Shown here piece by piece: positions 26,803 to 35,162 of a DNA stretch of 64,000 nucleotides. This DNA is from CAYPNF01 sp964411985 (GTDB lineage: Bacteria > Verrucomicrobiota > Verrucomicrobiia > Limisphaerales > J093). The notes under the pieces are model-generated. The model was not told the origin of the DNA. It worked only from the letters and a program-made list of their open reading frames with translations, and did no database searches. Position 1 is the first letter of the stretch; every line of letters starts with the position of its first letter. The translations under genes were made by a program, and so were the position numbers. Where the stretch lies: contig CAYPNF010000007.1 of NCBI GenBank assembly GCA_964411985.1, forward strand, positions 62,001-126,000, read 5' to 3'.

Positions 26803-29538
26803 ATGAAGGCAATGTTCGGAGGGCAGCGGAGTGCTCGGTTTCCGCAGGCGAGCGGGGCGTGGTTACTGCTGTTTCTATTCTTGTCTGTCATGGTTTCGGG
26901 CTCAAGGGCTGGGGAGGTTTACCAATTCAAGATGCCCCGATACAGCGCGTTTGAAACACAAGCTTCCCAGGCTTTCGAGTCCAGTTCCCTTCCCGAGGAG
27001 ATGGATTGGATCTCCGCACATACCGTGGGAACCGGCAGAAGAAAGGTGAGTTTTGGACGCCGCCTCGTCCTTGGGATTCCAGCCACCGCCAAGATCGAGA
27101 CCCTGTTGCTGCAGGGAGGGCTCCAGCTGATCCAGGAAGTCGAACCCGGGCTCTATCTGGTTCAGGCATCCAGCGCGGGTCAGACTATTCGAGTCGCCCA
27201 CGCGTTGTCACTCCGTTCCGACGTGCGGATCTGCTATCCGGTGATGCGCGCCTCGGTGTCTCTTGATGGAGCCTATTCACCAGCACCGAATGATCCTCAC
27301 TTTGCTCCGAACTATGCTAATGTGGTGGGGCAATGGTATCTGGAAAACCGCGATCCTGCTACGGGTGAATCGAGGGGAGTGGACGTCAACCTTCGCGCTG
27401 CCTGGCCCCACTCTGCTGGTTCGGGGGTCATGGTGGCCGTTGCGGACATAGGGGTCGAGTTGGATCATCGGGACCTTGCGATTCCTCGCGAGGGTTTGCC
27501 TCACTTCGATTTCGTATTGTCGCTGACGAATGGCGCGCCGAGCGGATCTTCTGGGGCGTACGCGCATGGGACCTCCGTGGCGAGTCTGATCGCGGCCAAA
27601 GGGCAGAACCAATTCGGCATGATCGGCGTCGCGCCGGAGGCATCCGTTGCTAGTTGGGTGATTTTTGAGAATCCAAACCAGTTGGTCAGCGACGACCGTC
27701 TGATGGAGATGTATCAGTACGCATCTCAGTCGGTGCACATTCAGAACCACAGTTGGGGGCACGATGGGCTGGAGCAGCAGGGCCCGACGCCGCTGGAGAA
27801 GGTGGGAATCACGAAGGCCATTGAAAAGGGGCGTGACGGAAAAGGTGTGATCATGGTGCGGGCGGCCGGCAACGAGCGCGCGCAGGGAGCACGCGCAGAT
27901 GACGAAGGCTACGCGGCTGACCCGCGCGTCATCGCGGTGGCAGCCGCCATGTCGTCCGGGATTTCTACCAGCTATAGTGAGCCTGGAGCCTGCGTCCTGG
28001 TGGCGGCCCCGGCTCAGGACAGCAAGGGCAATGGCCTTTTTGCGGCGGACTTGAGCGGGACTGCTGGGATGAATGTCTTCGGTTTCCTTCCCCCCTTCGA
28101 GTACCTCTCGGACTTTGTCTTTCATGCCAATGGGTTTGGGGGCACCTCCGCCGCTACCCCCTTGGTTTCGGGCATTGCAGCGCTTGTGCTGTCGGTGCGC
28201 CCTGATTTGGGGTACCGGGATGTTCAGCAGATCCTCCTCCTTGGCTCTCGACACCACTTCCTCGACGATTGGGATCTTGCCCCGAACGGAGCGGGTCTTC
28301 TCGTCAATCACACCCTCGGCTTTGGGATTCCTGATGCAGGGTATGCCGTGAGTCTGGCCCGGCGGTGGGTCCTCCGCCCGGCGTTGGAGCAGATCTCCAT
28401 CACCAACAGCCAGGCGGTGCCCATACCCGATGGCGGATTGCGCCTCCTGGTGCGCGGCGAGCAGGTGCCCGACGACCTCCGAGTGCTTCACGGTCTTCCC
28501 TCGCTGGGAATCCATCCCGATGACCCTCTGGGGTTCCTGCCGTTGCTCGATCTGGGACTCGCCACCAACGTTCCGTCCTTGGATCTTCACGGAAAAGCCG
28601 CGCTGATCCAGCGCGGTACAAATACTTACGCAGAGAAGCTCTCCAATGCGGCTGCAGCCGGGGCCAGCTTTGCGGTGATTTGGAATTATGCGACGAATCA
28701 GTCCAGCGGATGTCCTGGGGGTGACCAGTTGTGCATTCCCGGAGGCACTTCCCTTTCGCCCATTCCCGCCTTGTTCATTAGTTACTCCGACGGCCTGGCG
28801 CTGCAGCAGGCGGTCGCTAGCCAACCGGACCTTGAGGTGCAGCTTGGCCTCACGTCGGCGCAGTATTCCTTCGCCGTCACGAATTCCCTTCTCTGCGAGC
28901 AGGTGGGCGTTCGGCTTCAAACCGACCACCCGCTCCGGGGGGATCTGCGGGTCACTCTCATCTCGCCCCAGGGAACCCGCAGCATTCTGCAGGAGTATAA
29001 TGCGGATCAAGAACCTGGCCCGGTGGATTGGACCTATTGGTCCACGCACCATTTCTTCGAAAGCAGCGCCGGCGTCTGGCGAGTGGAGATCACCGACGAA
29101 TTGCTTGGGTCCACCGGGAACGTCCTGTCTGCCGGCTTGCTCTTGCGCGGCGTGGTGATGGAGGATTCCGATGCTGACGGACTGGAGGACGGTTGGGAAC
29201 GAAAGTACTTTGGTTCCCTGGCGAAGCGTCCTGACGAAGACTCTGATGGCGATGGAGACTCCAACATGGTGGAGCAGTTGTTGGGAGCCAATCCCAGCGT
29301 GTCGGACCGCGTGTATGAGTTGAGTCTCTGTGCATGGAATAGCCAGGTGGCCCGCCTCAGCTGGCCTGGGGTTCCTGGTGAGTCAAACACGATCTGGGCA
29401 AGTCAGGGCCTGTCCAACTGGAACCAGTCCGCCACCGTGCCTAGTACCTATCCTGAAACAGAGTGGTTCACATCCATGACGAATCAGTCTCCGCAGTTCT
29501 ATCGCATCGAGAGTCATCGCGATGAAGCACCTCACTAG
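26803..29538 (+). CDS. secreted subtilisin-like (S8) protease with PA, P-domain and calcium-repeat tail
   Basis: 911 residues. Signal peptide (WLLLFLFLSVMVSGSRAG), propeptide, then the S8 catalytic domain with Asp 215 (VAVADIGVELDH), His 255 (AYAHGTSVASLIAA) and Ser 449 (FGGTSAATPLVSG). An asparagine for the oxyanion hole is present in RAAGNERA. A protease-associated segment follows (GKAALIQRGTNTYAEKLSNA), then a proprotein-convertase P-domain (VGVRLQTDHPLRGDLRVTL, GVWRVEITDE), an Asp-rich DSDADGLEDGWE and DEDSDGDGDSN stretch of thrombospondin type 3-like calcium motifs, and a C-terminal beta domain ending PQFYRIES. It is probably secreted and calcium-stabilized. Its stop overlaps the next start by 17 nt, suggesting translational coupling. 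Confidence 0.94.
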   Translation: MKAMFGGQRSARFPQASGAWLLLFLFLSVMVSGSRAGEVYQFKMPRYSAFETQASQAFESSSLPEEMDWISAHTVGTGRRKVSFGRRLVLGIPATAKIETLLLQGGLQLIQEVEPGLYLVQASSAGQTIRVAHALSLRSDVRICYPVMRASVSLDGAYSPAPNDPHFAPNYANVVGQWYLENRDPATGESRGVDVNLRAAWPHSAGSGVMVAVADIGVELDHRDLAIPREGLPHFDFVLSLTNGAPSGSSGAYAHGTSVASLIAAKGQNQFGMIGVAPEASVASWVIFENPNQLVSDDRLMEMYQYASQSVHIQNHSWGHDGLEQQGPTPLEKVGITKAIEKGRDGKGVIMVRAAGNERAQGARADDEGYAADPRVIAVAAAMSSGISTSYSEPGACVLVAAPAQDSKGNGLFAADLSGTAGMNVFGFLPPFEYLSDFVFHANGFGGTSAATPLVSGIAALVLSVRPDLGYRDVQQILLLGSRHHFLDDWDLAPNGAGLLVNHTLGFGIPDAGYAVSLARRWVLRPALEQISITNSQAVPIPDGGLRLLVRGEQVPDDLRVLHGLPSLGIHPDDPLGFLPLLDLGLATNVPSLDLHGKAALIQRGTNTYAEKLSNAAAAGASFAVIWNYATNQSSGCPGGDQLCIPGGTSLSPIPALFISYSDGLALQQAVASQPDLEVQLGLTSAQYSFAVTNSLLCEQVGVRLQTDHPLRGDLRVTLISPQGTRSILQEYNADQEPGPVDWTYWSTHHFFESSAGVWRVEITDELLGSTGNVLSAGLLLRGVVMEDSDADGLEDGWERKYFGSLAKRPDEDSDGDGDSNMVEQLLGANPSVSDRVYELSLCAWNSQVARLSWPGVPGESNTIWASQGLSNWNQSATVPSTYPETEWFTSMTNQSPQFYRIESHRDEAPH

Positions 29539-31711
29539 AACGCATCTCACCTTCCGCCCTCTGCTCGAGCGCTGTTGTGGCTCGGTCTTTTCCCGGAGCC
29601 CCCGGCAGCTTGGGCGCGTTTTGTTGGCTACCCTGTTCTTCTGGGGCAATTTTGCCTCCAACACCCTCGGAGAGGACTTTGCGACCAATACCGTTCTTTT
29701 GTTCACGCCTCAGGAACTGGCGGTTCTCGCGCCTGGACCCGATCCCCAAGCCAGTCTCGCCGTGGTGACGAACTCTCCCTTCGGCCAATCGTCAGCATTG
29801 AGAGTTGAAACCGCAGTTGGGTTGGATTTCCTGAAAGTCCCTTTGCGGCCCCAGGGTTCGAACGACCTGTGGATCGTGATGGATGCCTGTTACGATGGCG
29901 ACCAGGCGGGAACGATCCACCTTCGGTTTCTCTCGCGAGGGGAAACCTCACCCCGTCTGTTCGCCTCCGTTTTGCTGTTTCCGAGGCTGCCGACGCGGAT
30001 CGCCATTCCGCTTTCCGTGCTGGATGCCCAGACGGTTCTCCCTTCTCGAACCCCCCTGCGGATGAAGGCCACGATTACCGGCCGCCGCCTCCCGCGAACG
30101 GAGCTGTCCGACGTTTCCATGGCGCTCACGGAGACACGAGGTAAGCAGAGACTCTTTCTCTCGTCTCTGCGTGTCACCAGTTCTGAGCCGCCCTATCCCG
30201 CAGCCAAGCAGGTCGTGGTGGATCCTTTGGGTCAATGGCTTCAGCACGACTGGGAGGGAAGGAGCACCTCGGAGGCTGCGATGGTGCAACAACTCCGGGC
30301 AGCGCGTGTCCAGAGTGGAGAAGTATCCTTCCCAGAAGGCTGGAATCAGCATGGAGCCTTTCGTGGAAGACAGTTTCCCACGAATAGTTACTTTCACGCC
30401 GAGACCGATGGGAAGCGCTGGTGGTTGGTCGATCCGGAGGGATTTGCCTTCTTTAGCCTGGGCCTGAACTCGGTCCGGCCTGGAGAGGAAACCCTGCTTC
30501 TGCCGGGTATGGAGAACCTCTGCCAGTGGTTGCCCGAGCAATATGGGGCCTTCGCGGAAACGATTGACGAATTGCCCGGCGGTGGCTTCGCGGTGGACTT
30601 TCCGCGGGCGAACCTGGTGCGGGTTTTCGGGAAGTCCTGGCGCTCTGATTGGACCAGCCTGGTTCGTGGGCGCCTCCTGAGCTGGCGCTTTAACACCCTC
30701 GGGGCTAGATCGGATTTGGAACTGGTGCGCACCATCCGGCTTCCTTATGTACTGGAACTTGGGCCCTTTCCGAGCACCTCAACCAGGCTTTTTCGGGATT
30801 TTCCCGATGTCTACTCTCCCGAGTACCTCGCTGCCGCGAAGGTGTTTGCCAAGGGCTTGGAAACGGTGAAGACCGATCCCTTGCTGGTCGGATATTTCCT
30901 GGGCTATGAGCCTCAGTGGGCGAGGGGACGGGTGAATCTCGCCAGTGAGATGCTCGAGACGAATCCAGGTACCCACACCCGCCGGATGCTGGCCGCCTGG
31001 GTGAGGGATAGGTACCAGGACCGTCCGAGCGAATGGGCGCGGGCCTGGGAGGAACGGTTGGAGGACTTCGACCAACTGGTGACTTCGACGTTTGAGAACC
31101 TCGCCGATTCCTCCGCCTCGGCGCGGGAAGATCTTTGGGAGTTTTCCCGCCAGATGGTCCGGCAGTACGTGGGGGTGGTTTGCGACGAGACCAAGAAGGC
31201 GGATCCCCACCACATGAACCTGGGAATGCGCTACGACGGCATTCCCTCCGACTTGGTTTACGAAGGGGTGGACCGCTTCGATGTCTTTTCAGTGAACTGT
31301 TATGAGATGCAGCCGCCGGTGGAGGCGCTGCGGGCGGTCACTCGCCGGACCGGCCGACCGGTGTTGATCAGCGGATTCCGTTTCGGTGCCTTGGATCGAG
31401 GCTTGCCATCCACGGGCCCATGCGCCGTCTCCTCCCAGGAGGACCGGGCGGTTGCTTATCGCCGGTATGTGGAATTAGCAGCGGATAGCCCCTTCATAGT
31501 GGGCGTGCATTACTCCTCGCTCTACGACCAACCTCTCCTTGGCGGCCAGATTGGGGAGAACTACCAAATCGGGTTTGTGGATGTCTGTCACCAACCGTAC
31601 GCTGAACTGGTGGACCAGGCGCGGCGGGCCCATGAATCTGTCTACGAGATCATGCTGGGGAAACGAAAGCCCTTTAAGGTGAAAGCCTCGCCCGCCGTTC
31701 CGGTACAGTGA
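29522..31711 (+). CDS. agarase-like (GH-A clan) glycoside hydrolase homolog, probably secreted
   Basis: 729 residues, with a long N-terminus whose hydrophobic RVLLATLFFWGNFAS can serve as a signal. An N-terminal beta domain (about 55-225) precedes a TIM barrel of the beta-agarase/GH50-like type: GKRWWLVDPEGFAFFSLGLN, LVGYFLGYEPQWARG and RPVLISGFRFGALDRGLPST. In relatives, as I recall them, the second motif carries NE (acid/base) and the third carries E (nucleophile) before FxF. Here they read YE and G. The barrel end (PFIVGVHYSSLYDQPLLGG, ENYQIGFVDVCHQPY) is well kept, so the gene is not decaying. It may be a non-catalytic sugar-binding homolog, or catalysis may have shifted. It overlaps the subtilisin gene. 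Confidence 0.72.
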   Translation: MKHLTRTHLTFRPLLERCCGSVFSRSPRQLGRVLLATLFFWGNFASNTLGEDFATNTVLLFTPQELAVLAPGPDPQASLAVVTNSPFGQSSALRVETAVGLDFLKVPLRPQGSNDLWIVMDACYDGDQAGTIHLRFLSRGETSPRLFASVLLFPRLPTRIAIPLSVLDAQTVLPSRTPLRMKATITGRRLPRTELSDVSMALTETRGKQRLFLSSLRVTSSEPPYPAAKQVVVDPLGQWLQHDWEGRSTSEAAMVQQLRAARVQSGEVSFPEGWNQHGAFRGRQFPTNSYFHAETDGKRWWLVDPEGFAFFSLGLNSVRPGEETLLLPGMENLCQWLPEQYGAFAETIDELPGGGFAVDFPRANLVRVFGKSWRSDWTSLVRGRLLSWRFNTLGARSDLELVRTIRLPYVLELGPFPSTSTRLFRDFPDVYSPEYLAAAKVFAKGLETVKTDPLLVGYFLGYEPQWARGRVNLASEMLETNPGTHTRRMLAAWVRDRYQDRPSEWARAWEERLEDFDQLVTSTFENLADSSASAREDLWEFSRQMVRQYVGVVCDETKKADPHHMNLGMRYDGIPSDLVYEGVDRFDVFSVNCYEMQPPVEALRAVTRRTGRPVLISGFRFGALDRGLPSTGPCAVSSQEDRAVAYRRYVELAADSPFIVGVHYSSLYDQPLLGGQIGENYQIGFVDVCHQPYAELVDQARRAHESVYEIMLGKRKPFKVKASPAVPVQ

Positions 31712-31925
31712 ACTGGATCCGGTGGGGATCGCATCGGCGCGAACCTTCCGCGAGCGGGTGTGAAGGGACACGATGTGGATTGTCCCGGCGTGGACCAAGC
31801 CTCCGGCGGACCTCACCATCGCACGGACCGGGCCATTCCCTGATTCTGCCCTCGATTTCAGTTGCGTGAGGTAACGAATCCCGTTATCTCTGAACCACGT
31901 TCACAAAACACAATCTAATATCCAT

Positions 31926-32957
31926 ATGGCACAACCTATTTTTCATCCGAGCGTGGAAGGCGCTCAACATGGCGCCAAGAGTCTAGCCCAGTTTCTGGAT
32001 TATGCGAAGGCCGCTGGGGCCGTCGGCGTGCAGCCTTCCAACTACATGCTGCAGGACGGGAAGAAGTTCAAGAGCGCCAAGGAAATCAAAGCGGCCTTCG
32101 AGTCTCGCGGGATGTCCTTGGACGGAATCAGCTGTCATTGCCCAATTTGGGTGCACACCACCGCCTGGACAGGCAGTCCTACCATTCGTCCGTTCATCCC
32201 CCCGGAGATCGCAAAGAAGTCCCCGCAAGCCATCGAAAAATGGGCGGAAGACTATCTGATGCGGTTCTTCGACTTGGCGGCCGAGTTGAAGATCAAGATC
32301 CTCCCCATGTTCTGGGGCGTTGCCTTCGGTTGGGAGCTTGCCACCGGTTATCCTTGGGGTTTCTGGAAAGGCGGAGATTTTGACCTGGTGAAAGAGGGAA
32401 CCGAGCGGTTCGTAACCAAGACCGCCAAGATCCGCAAACGGGCTAACGAACTCGGCATTTACCTGGCCCATGAAATCCATCCGGGAACAGGTGCCATGTG
32501 CGCCGACGACTTCAACATGCTGGTGGATGCCTGCGACGGTGACAAATGTCTGGCCGTGAATGCCGATCCTTCGCATTGCTGGGAAGGTGAGGATTGGGAG
32601 ACCCGTTTCCTGAAGGTGGGAGCCCGCGTCTACGCGTGTCACGTCAAGAATTTCGTCATTCGCAAGGGATTCCCGTTGCGCATGATGAACGGTGATTGGC
32701 CGAAACGCGCCATGCAGTTCGTGGACATCCCGTCCGGCGACCTGAACATGACCCGCTACGTGGAGTTGCTGATTCATGTTGGGTATCCGCAACGCTACAA
32801 CGCGGTCATGGGCACCAAGACCGCTCCGCTGATCGTCGAAGCCGAGAGCGCCTATCGCGATCTGGACGCCACCAGCGCCAATGGCATCGCCTATGTGAAG
32901 GACAACCTCTGCTTCCCGGTCGCGGCCGGATCCTTCGAAGACGGCATGGGAGCGTAA
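31926..32957 (+). CDS. sugar phosphate isomerase/epimerase (xylose isomerase-like TIM barrel)
   Basis: 343 residues of the AP-endonuclease-2/IolE-like TIM-barrel family. Metal-ligand and barrel motifs: GISCHCPIWV, AAELKIKILPMFWG, IYLAHEIHPGTGAMCADDF, NADPSHCWEGEDWETRF, ARVYACHVKNF and LIVEAESAYRDLD. The His/Glu/Asp pattern fits a divalent-metal isomerase or epimerase for a sugar or inositol derivative; the substrate cannot be read. No signal peptide. A strong terminator follows at 32990. The 214 bp before the gene hold no other gene. Confidence 0.9.
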   Translation: MAQPIFHPSVEGAQHGAKSLAQFLDYAKAAGAVGVQPSNYMLQDGKKFKSAKEIKAAFESRGMSLDGISCHCPIWVHTTAWTGSPTIRPFIPPEIAKKSPQAIEKWAEDYLMRFFDLAAELKIKILPMFWGVAFGWELATGYPWGFWKGGDFDLVKEGTERFVTKTAKIRKRANELGIYLAHEIHPGTGAMCADDFNMLVDACDGDKCLAVNADPSHCWEGEDWETRFLKVGARVYACHVKNFVIRKGFPLRMMNGDWPKRAMQFVDIPSGDLNMTRYVELLIHVGYPQRYNAVMGTKTAPLIVEAESAYRDLDATSANGIAYVKDNLCFPVAAGSFEDGMGA

Positions 32958-32989
32958 GCGACCTCAGGGTTCTTCGATTGTCGAACTTC

Positions 32990-33016
32990 AAGGGCACCCG
33001 GCATGGGTGCCCTTTT
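32990..33016 (+). terminator. rho-independent terminator after the sugar isomerase gene
   Basis: A perfect 10-bp stem AAGGGCACCC / GGGTGCCCTT with loop GGCAT, followed by TT and then GCATTAG. It sits 32 nt after the stop codon and ends three bases before repeat A, so it separates the isomerase from the accessory island. Confidence 0.85.
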
Positions 33017-33018
33017 GC

Positions 33019-33115
33019 ATTAGAGACATCATGATTGCCTTGGAACAAGTTACACACGGGAGAATTCGCCTCTTTCCGCCAGTCAATCAACGTTTGGCAA
33101 TCGTTTAAGCACAGT
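33019..33115 (+). repeat. 97-bp direct repeat A, copy 1
   Basis: Identical, base for base, to 34152-34248. It begins ATTAGAGACATCATGATTGC and ends CAATCGTTTAAGCACAGT. Internal inverted repeat GATTGCC (33033-33039) / GGCAATC (33096-33102). It ends 11 nt before the start codon of the next gene; copy 2 ends 13 nt before its own gene. It could be a mobile-cassette boundary or a shared promoter/leader. A 25-codon frame (MIALEQVTHGR...) fills it but is probably not a gene. Confidence 0.9.
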
Positions 33116-33126
33116 CGGGAGATTTC

Positions 33127-33744
33127 ATGAGAATGCGCTGGAGACGCTCCATCGGAGCTTTGTCGGTGATTCTGGTGTTGATGGTGTTCGCGGGGATCGC
33201 ATACGTGCGCCCGCCGAAGAGTCAACCGGTGGAGGTTGTGTTCTTGGGTTACACGAACAGTGCGGCGGGCGGGCTTTCTGCGACGATCGAGATCCGCAAT
33301 CGCAGCAGAGAGCGTATCGCCCGCAACAGTTGCCGGATCAGTCCCGAGCCAGCCGATGTCGGATACTGGTATGCTGCGGATATTCCGTCGCATCGTCTGG
33401 AGCCTGGCGAGACAGAGAGGCTCGTGGTTTCCTTTCAGCCAGGTCCCATGACTCGGTGGCGGGCCACGATCATTTATGTTCGCAATCCCACGACTCTTGA
33501 GTTGCGCCTCATGGAGTGCGTGGACTGGCTGCGTGGCCAGGGATGGGCACCTACTGCTCTGCGCGAGTGGCTAGACGGACTTAATCGTGGTCAGGCATCG
33601 ACCGACTGGATAGAGGTGCCCGTTACCAACAGCGCTCCCAACCCAGACGCTGGACCGAATGACGAGCAACGCGGGCAGTCGCACGTTCCAATCGGAGCGT
33701 CCTTTGATGAAAAGGGTCCGACTAATGTGCTCTATGAATCTTGA
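33127..33744 (+). CDS. single-pass membrane protein of unknown function, 3' end replaced by element B
   Basis: 205 residues. An N-terminal arginine-rich start and one hydrophobic segment (GALSVILVLMVFAGIAYV) are followed by a beta-rich domain (VEVVFLGYTNSAAGGLSATI, EIRNRSRERI, LEPGETERLVVSFQ). This looks like a family of short membrane-anchored Ig-like proteins I associate with Verrucomicrobia; no function is known. The last residues, PTNVLYES, are encoded by the start of element B (33716 onward), so the natural C-terminus has probably been lost. It starts directly after repeat A and has a CGGGAG-like site upstream. Confidence 0.75.
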   Translation: MRMRWRRSIGALSVILVLMVFAGIAYVRPPKSQPVEVVFLGYTNSAAGGLSATIEIRNRSRERIARNSCRISPEPADVGYWYAADIPSHRLEPGETERLVVSFQPGPMTRWRATIIYVRNPTTLELRLMECVDWLRGQGWAPTALREWLDGLNRGQASTDWIEVPVTNSAPNPDAGPNDEQRGQSHVPIGASFDEKGPTNVLYES

Positions 33745-33895
33745 CTGAAGGAGTCTTAGGCGTCTGGATTCACGCTTGTCACGGCCCGTGAGGGTTGAAT
33801 TTGCAGAAGCGGTTTATCACATCATGGCGCGAGGTGAGGAATGCCGACGTCAGCTAGATGCGCAAAGTGTGACACCGCAGCACGAGAGTCGGACC
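33715..33895 (+). mobile_element. element B copy 1: TIR-bounded insertion with RAYT transposase N-terminus
   Basis: A 180-bp unit that recurs at 35261-35443 with about a dozen differences. Its ends are inverted repeats, GGTCCGACT (33715-33723) and AGTCGGACC (33887-33895). Inside is the start of a REP-associated tyrosine (Y1) transposase: RLDSRLSRPVRVEFAEAVYH followed by IMARGEECRRQ. The DNA-relaxase body (the HUH motif) is missing. In this copy the start codon is AGG instead of ATG (33758-33760), so it cannot be translated as in copy 2. It supplies the stop codon of the preceding gene. Confidence 0.75.
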
Positions 33896-34151
33896 GACCC
33901 CTTTACCGTTTTGGAGAGGCTCAACCATGAAGAAGACCGAAGCAGGCAGGAAGAAAAGGTTTCATTTCTCCCCTCTTCCGTCTTCTTCCAGCGGCTTCAT
34001 GGTAAACCAGTCCTTCTTGCTTTCGTTCCCTCTCTTGCGCCGCGCCACTCCGGCGTGCAAGTCAAGGGTACAACCACGATTATCGGACTTTCTACAAGGC
34101 TCCGAAAAAGGGGAAGGAAACGGGTTGCAATCAACGATTGGCGATTGGATT
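33896..34151. other. gene-free spacer between element B and repeat A
   Basis: 256 bases with long open frames but no family resemblance. Its end, GCAATCAACGATTGGCGATT, is a degenerate echo of the end of repeat A (TCAATCAACGTTTGGCAATC). ATCGGACTTT at 34083-34092 resembles a right end of element B. The GAAGACCGAAGCAGGCAGGA segment resembles one at 4768-4790. Confidence 0.5.
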
Positions 34152-34248
34152 ATTAGAGACATCATGATTGCCTTGGAACAAGTTACACACGGGAGAATTC
34201 GCCTCTTTCCGCCAGTCAATCAACGTTTGGCAATCGTTTAAGCACAGT
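34152..34248 (+). repeat. 97-bp direct repeat A, copy 2
   Basis: Identical to 33019-33115 with different sequence on both sides. It ends 13 nt before the start codon of the membrane protein at 34262. Confidence 0.9.
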
Positions 34249-34261
34249 TCTGCGCTTTTGT

Positions 34262-34867
34262 ATGAAGACTACTCGAAGTTCGTTCAGTAGGTCGGGACTA
34301 CTGCTGTTATGGGCCGCTCTGGCAACGCTGACGGCCTTTTCTCTGCTGGCAATAGTGCCATCCAGCATTCCGATCCAAGCGCCCGTCATGTCGTTTGTTG
34401 ACTTCGTCAGCCGGGCGGATTGGCCAGGACTCTTGTTGGACGGCGAGTCTGCTGTAGCATCGTTGGTGTTGCTGGTCGTGGTTGCCTTAAGCGTGCTCTA
34501 CTCAATGGCTCGCTCCGCTTCACTACGGCTGAGTCTCGTTTTCGTAATTCTCACCGGACCTGCGCTCGCGTTCTCTGATCGAGCCTCAGAGTTTGCTCTG
34601 TGGTTTGTCAGGATGCCTTACGCAGCTATAGCCGGCACAGCCCATGCCCTGCTCGGACAGGGCAACGGTCAGTTCTACGGCGATGGCCCGTTCACGCTGA
34701 CTGCGATTGGATGGTGGACGCTTTTTGCGCTTATCCTTTTGTCCCGCGAGATCCTTGTGACGTTGAGAACGTTGAGGAGCGCAGAACCAAGCGCTGCACC
34801 GAATGGCGGCCCCGCGACGCAGATTGGCAATTCGGGCGTCACGGAGGGGCCGCCAGCGGTGAGCTGA
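34262..34867 (+). CDS. multi-pass membrane protein of unknown function
   Basis: 201 residues with four likely membrane segments: LLLLWAALATLTAFSLLAIV, SLVLLVVVALSVLYSMA, LRLSLVFVILTGPALAF and ALTAIGWWTLFALILLS-like (near 150-168). The C-terminal tail is polar (NGGPATQIGNSGVTEGPPAV). No family was recognized. It starts right after repeat A copy 2, like the unrelated gene at 33127. Confidence 0.7.
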   Translation: MKTTRSSFSRSGLLLLWAALATLTAFSLLAIVPSSIPIQAPVMSFVDFVSRADWPGLLLDGESAVASLVLLVVVALSVLYSMARSASLRLSLVFVILTGPALAFSDRASEFALWFVRMPYAAIAGTAHALLGQGNGQFYGDGPFTLTAIGWWTLFALILLSREILVTLRTLRSAEPSAAPNGGPATQIGNSGVTEGPPAVS

Positions 34868-34958
34868 ATCGTTCGATGCCTGGGCGGGGTGGTTGTCCGA
34901 AGCAGTGCGGTGTATTCTTCGAGCTTGAGGTGCAGCGTCGCTCTGCTACATTCCTGGT

Positions 34959-35162
34959 ATGACGTTGAAAGCCATCATCCATGAGGCTGCAGAGGGCGGT
35001 TTTTGGGCAGAGGTGCCGGCTTTGCCAGGCTGTGTCACCCAGGGCGAGAGTGTGGAGGAAGTGACGCTCCATTTGCGTGAGGCAATCGAGGGCTGGCTTT
35101 CCGTCGAGACACCTGAGGCCGATGCGGCGGAGACTGATCGGGTTATTGAATTGGCCCTGTGA
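34959..35162 (+). CDS. hicB: HicB-like antitoxin
   Basis: 67 residues with the partial RNase H-like fold of HicB: LKAIIHEAAEGGFWAEVPAL, PGCVTQGESVEEVTLHLREA and IEGWL. Antitoxins of this kind bind and block the HicA mRNA interferase; short HicB proteins without a C-terminal DNA-binding domain are common. Its stop overlaps the hicA start (GTGA), the usual coupling. Confidence 0.9.
   Translation: MTLKAIIHEAAEGGFWAEVPALPGCVTQGESVEEVTLHLREAIEGWLSVETPEADAAETDRVIELAL

Noticed and set aside
27277..29052. A 591-codon frame antisense to the subtilisin gene
   Set aside because: No family resemblance and no start context; it lies entirely within the protease coding region.
33019..34248. Repeat A as a classical integron attC site
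   Set aside because: The RYYYAAC and GTTRRRY core boxes are not found at its ends; only a GATTGCC/GGCAATC inverted pair is present. The cassette idea is kept only as a hypothesis.
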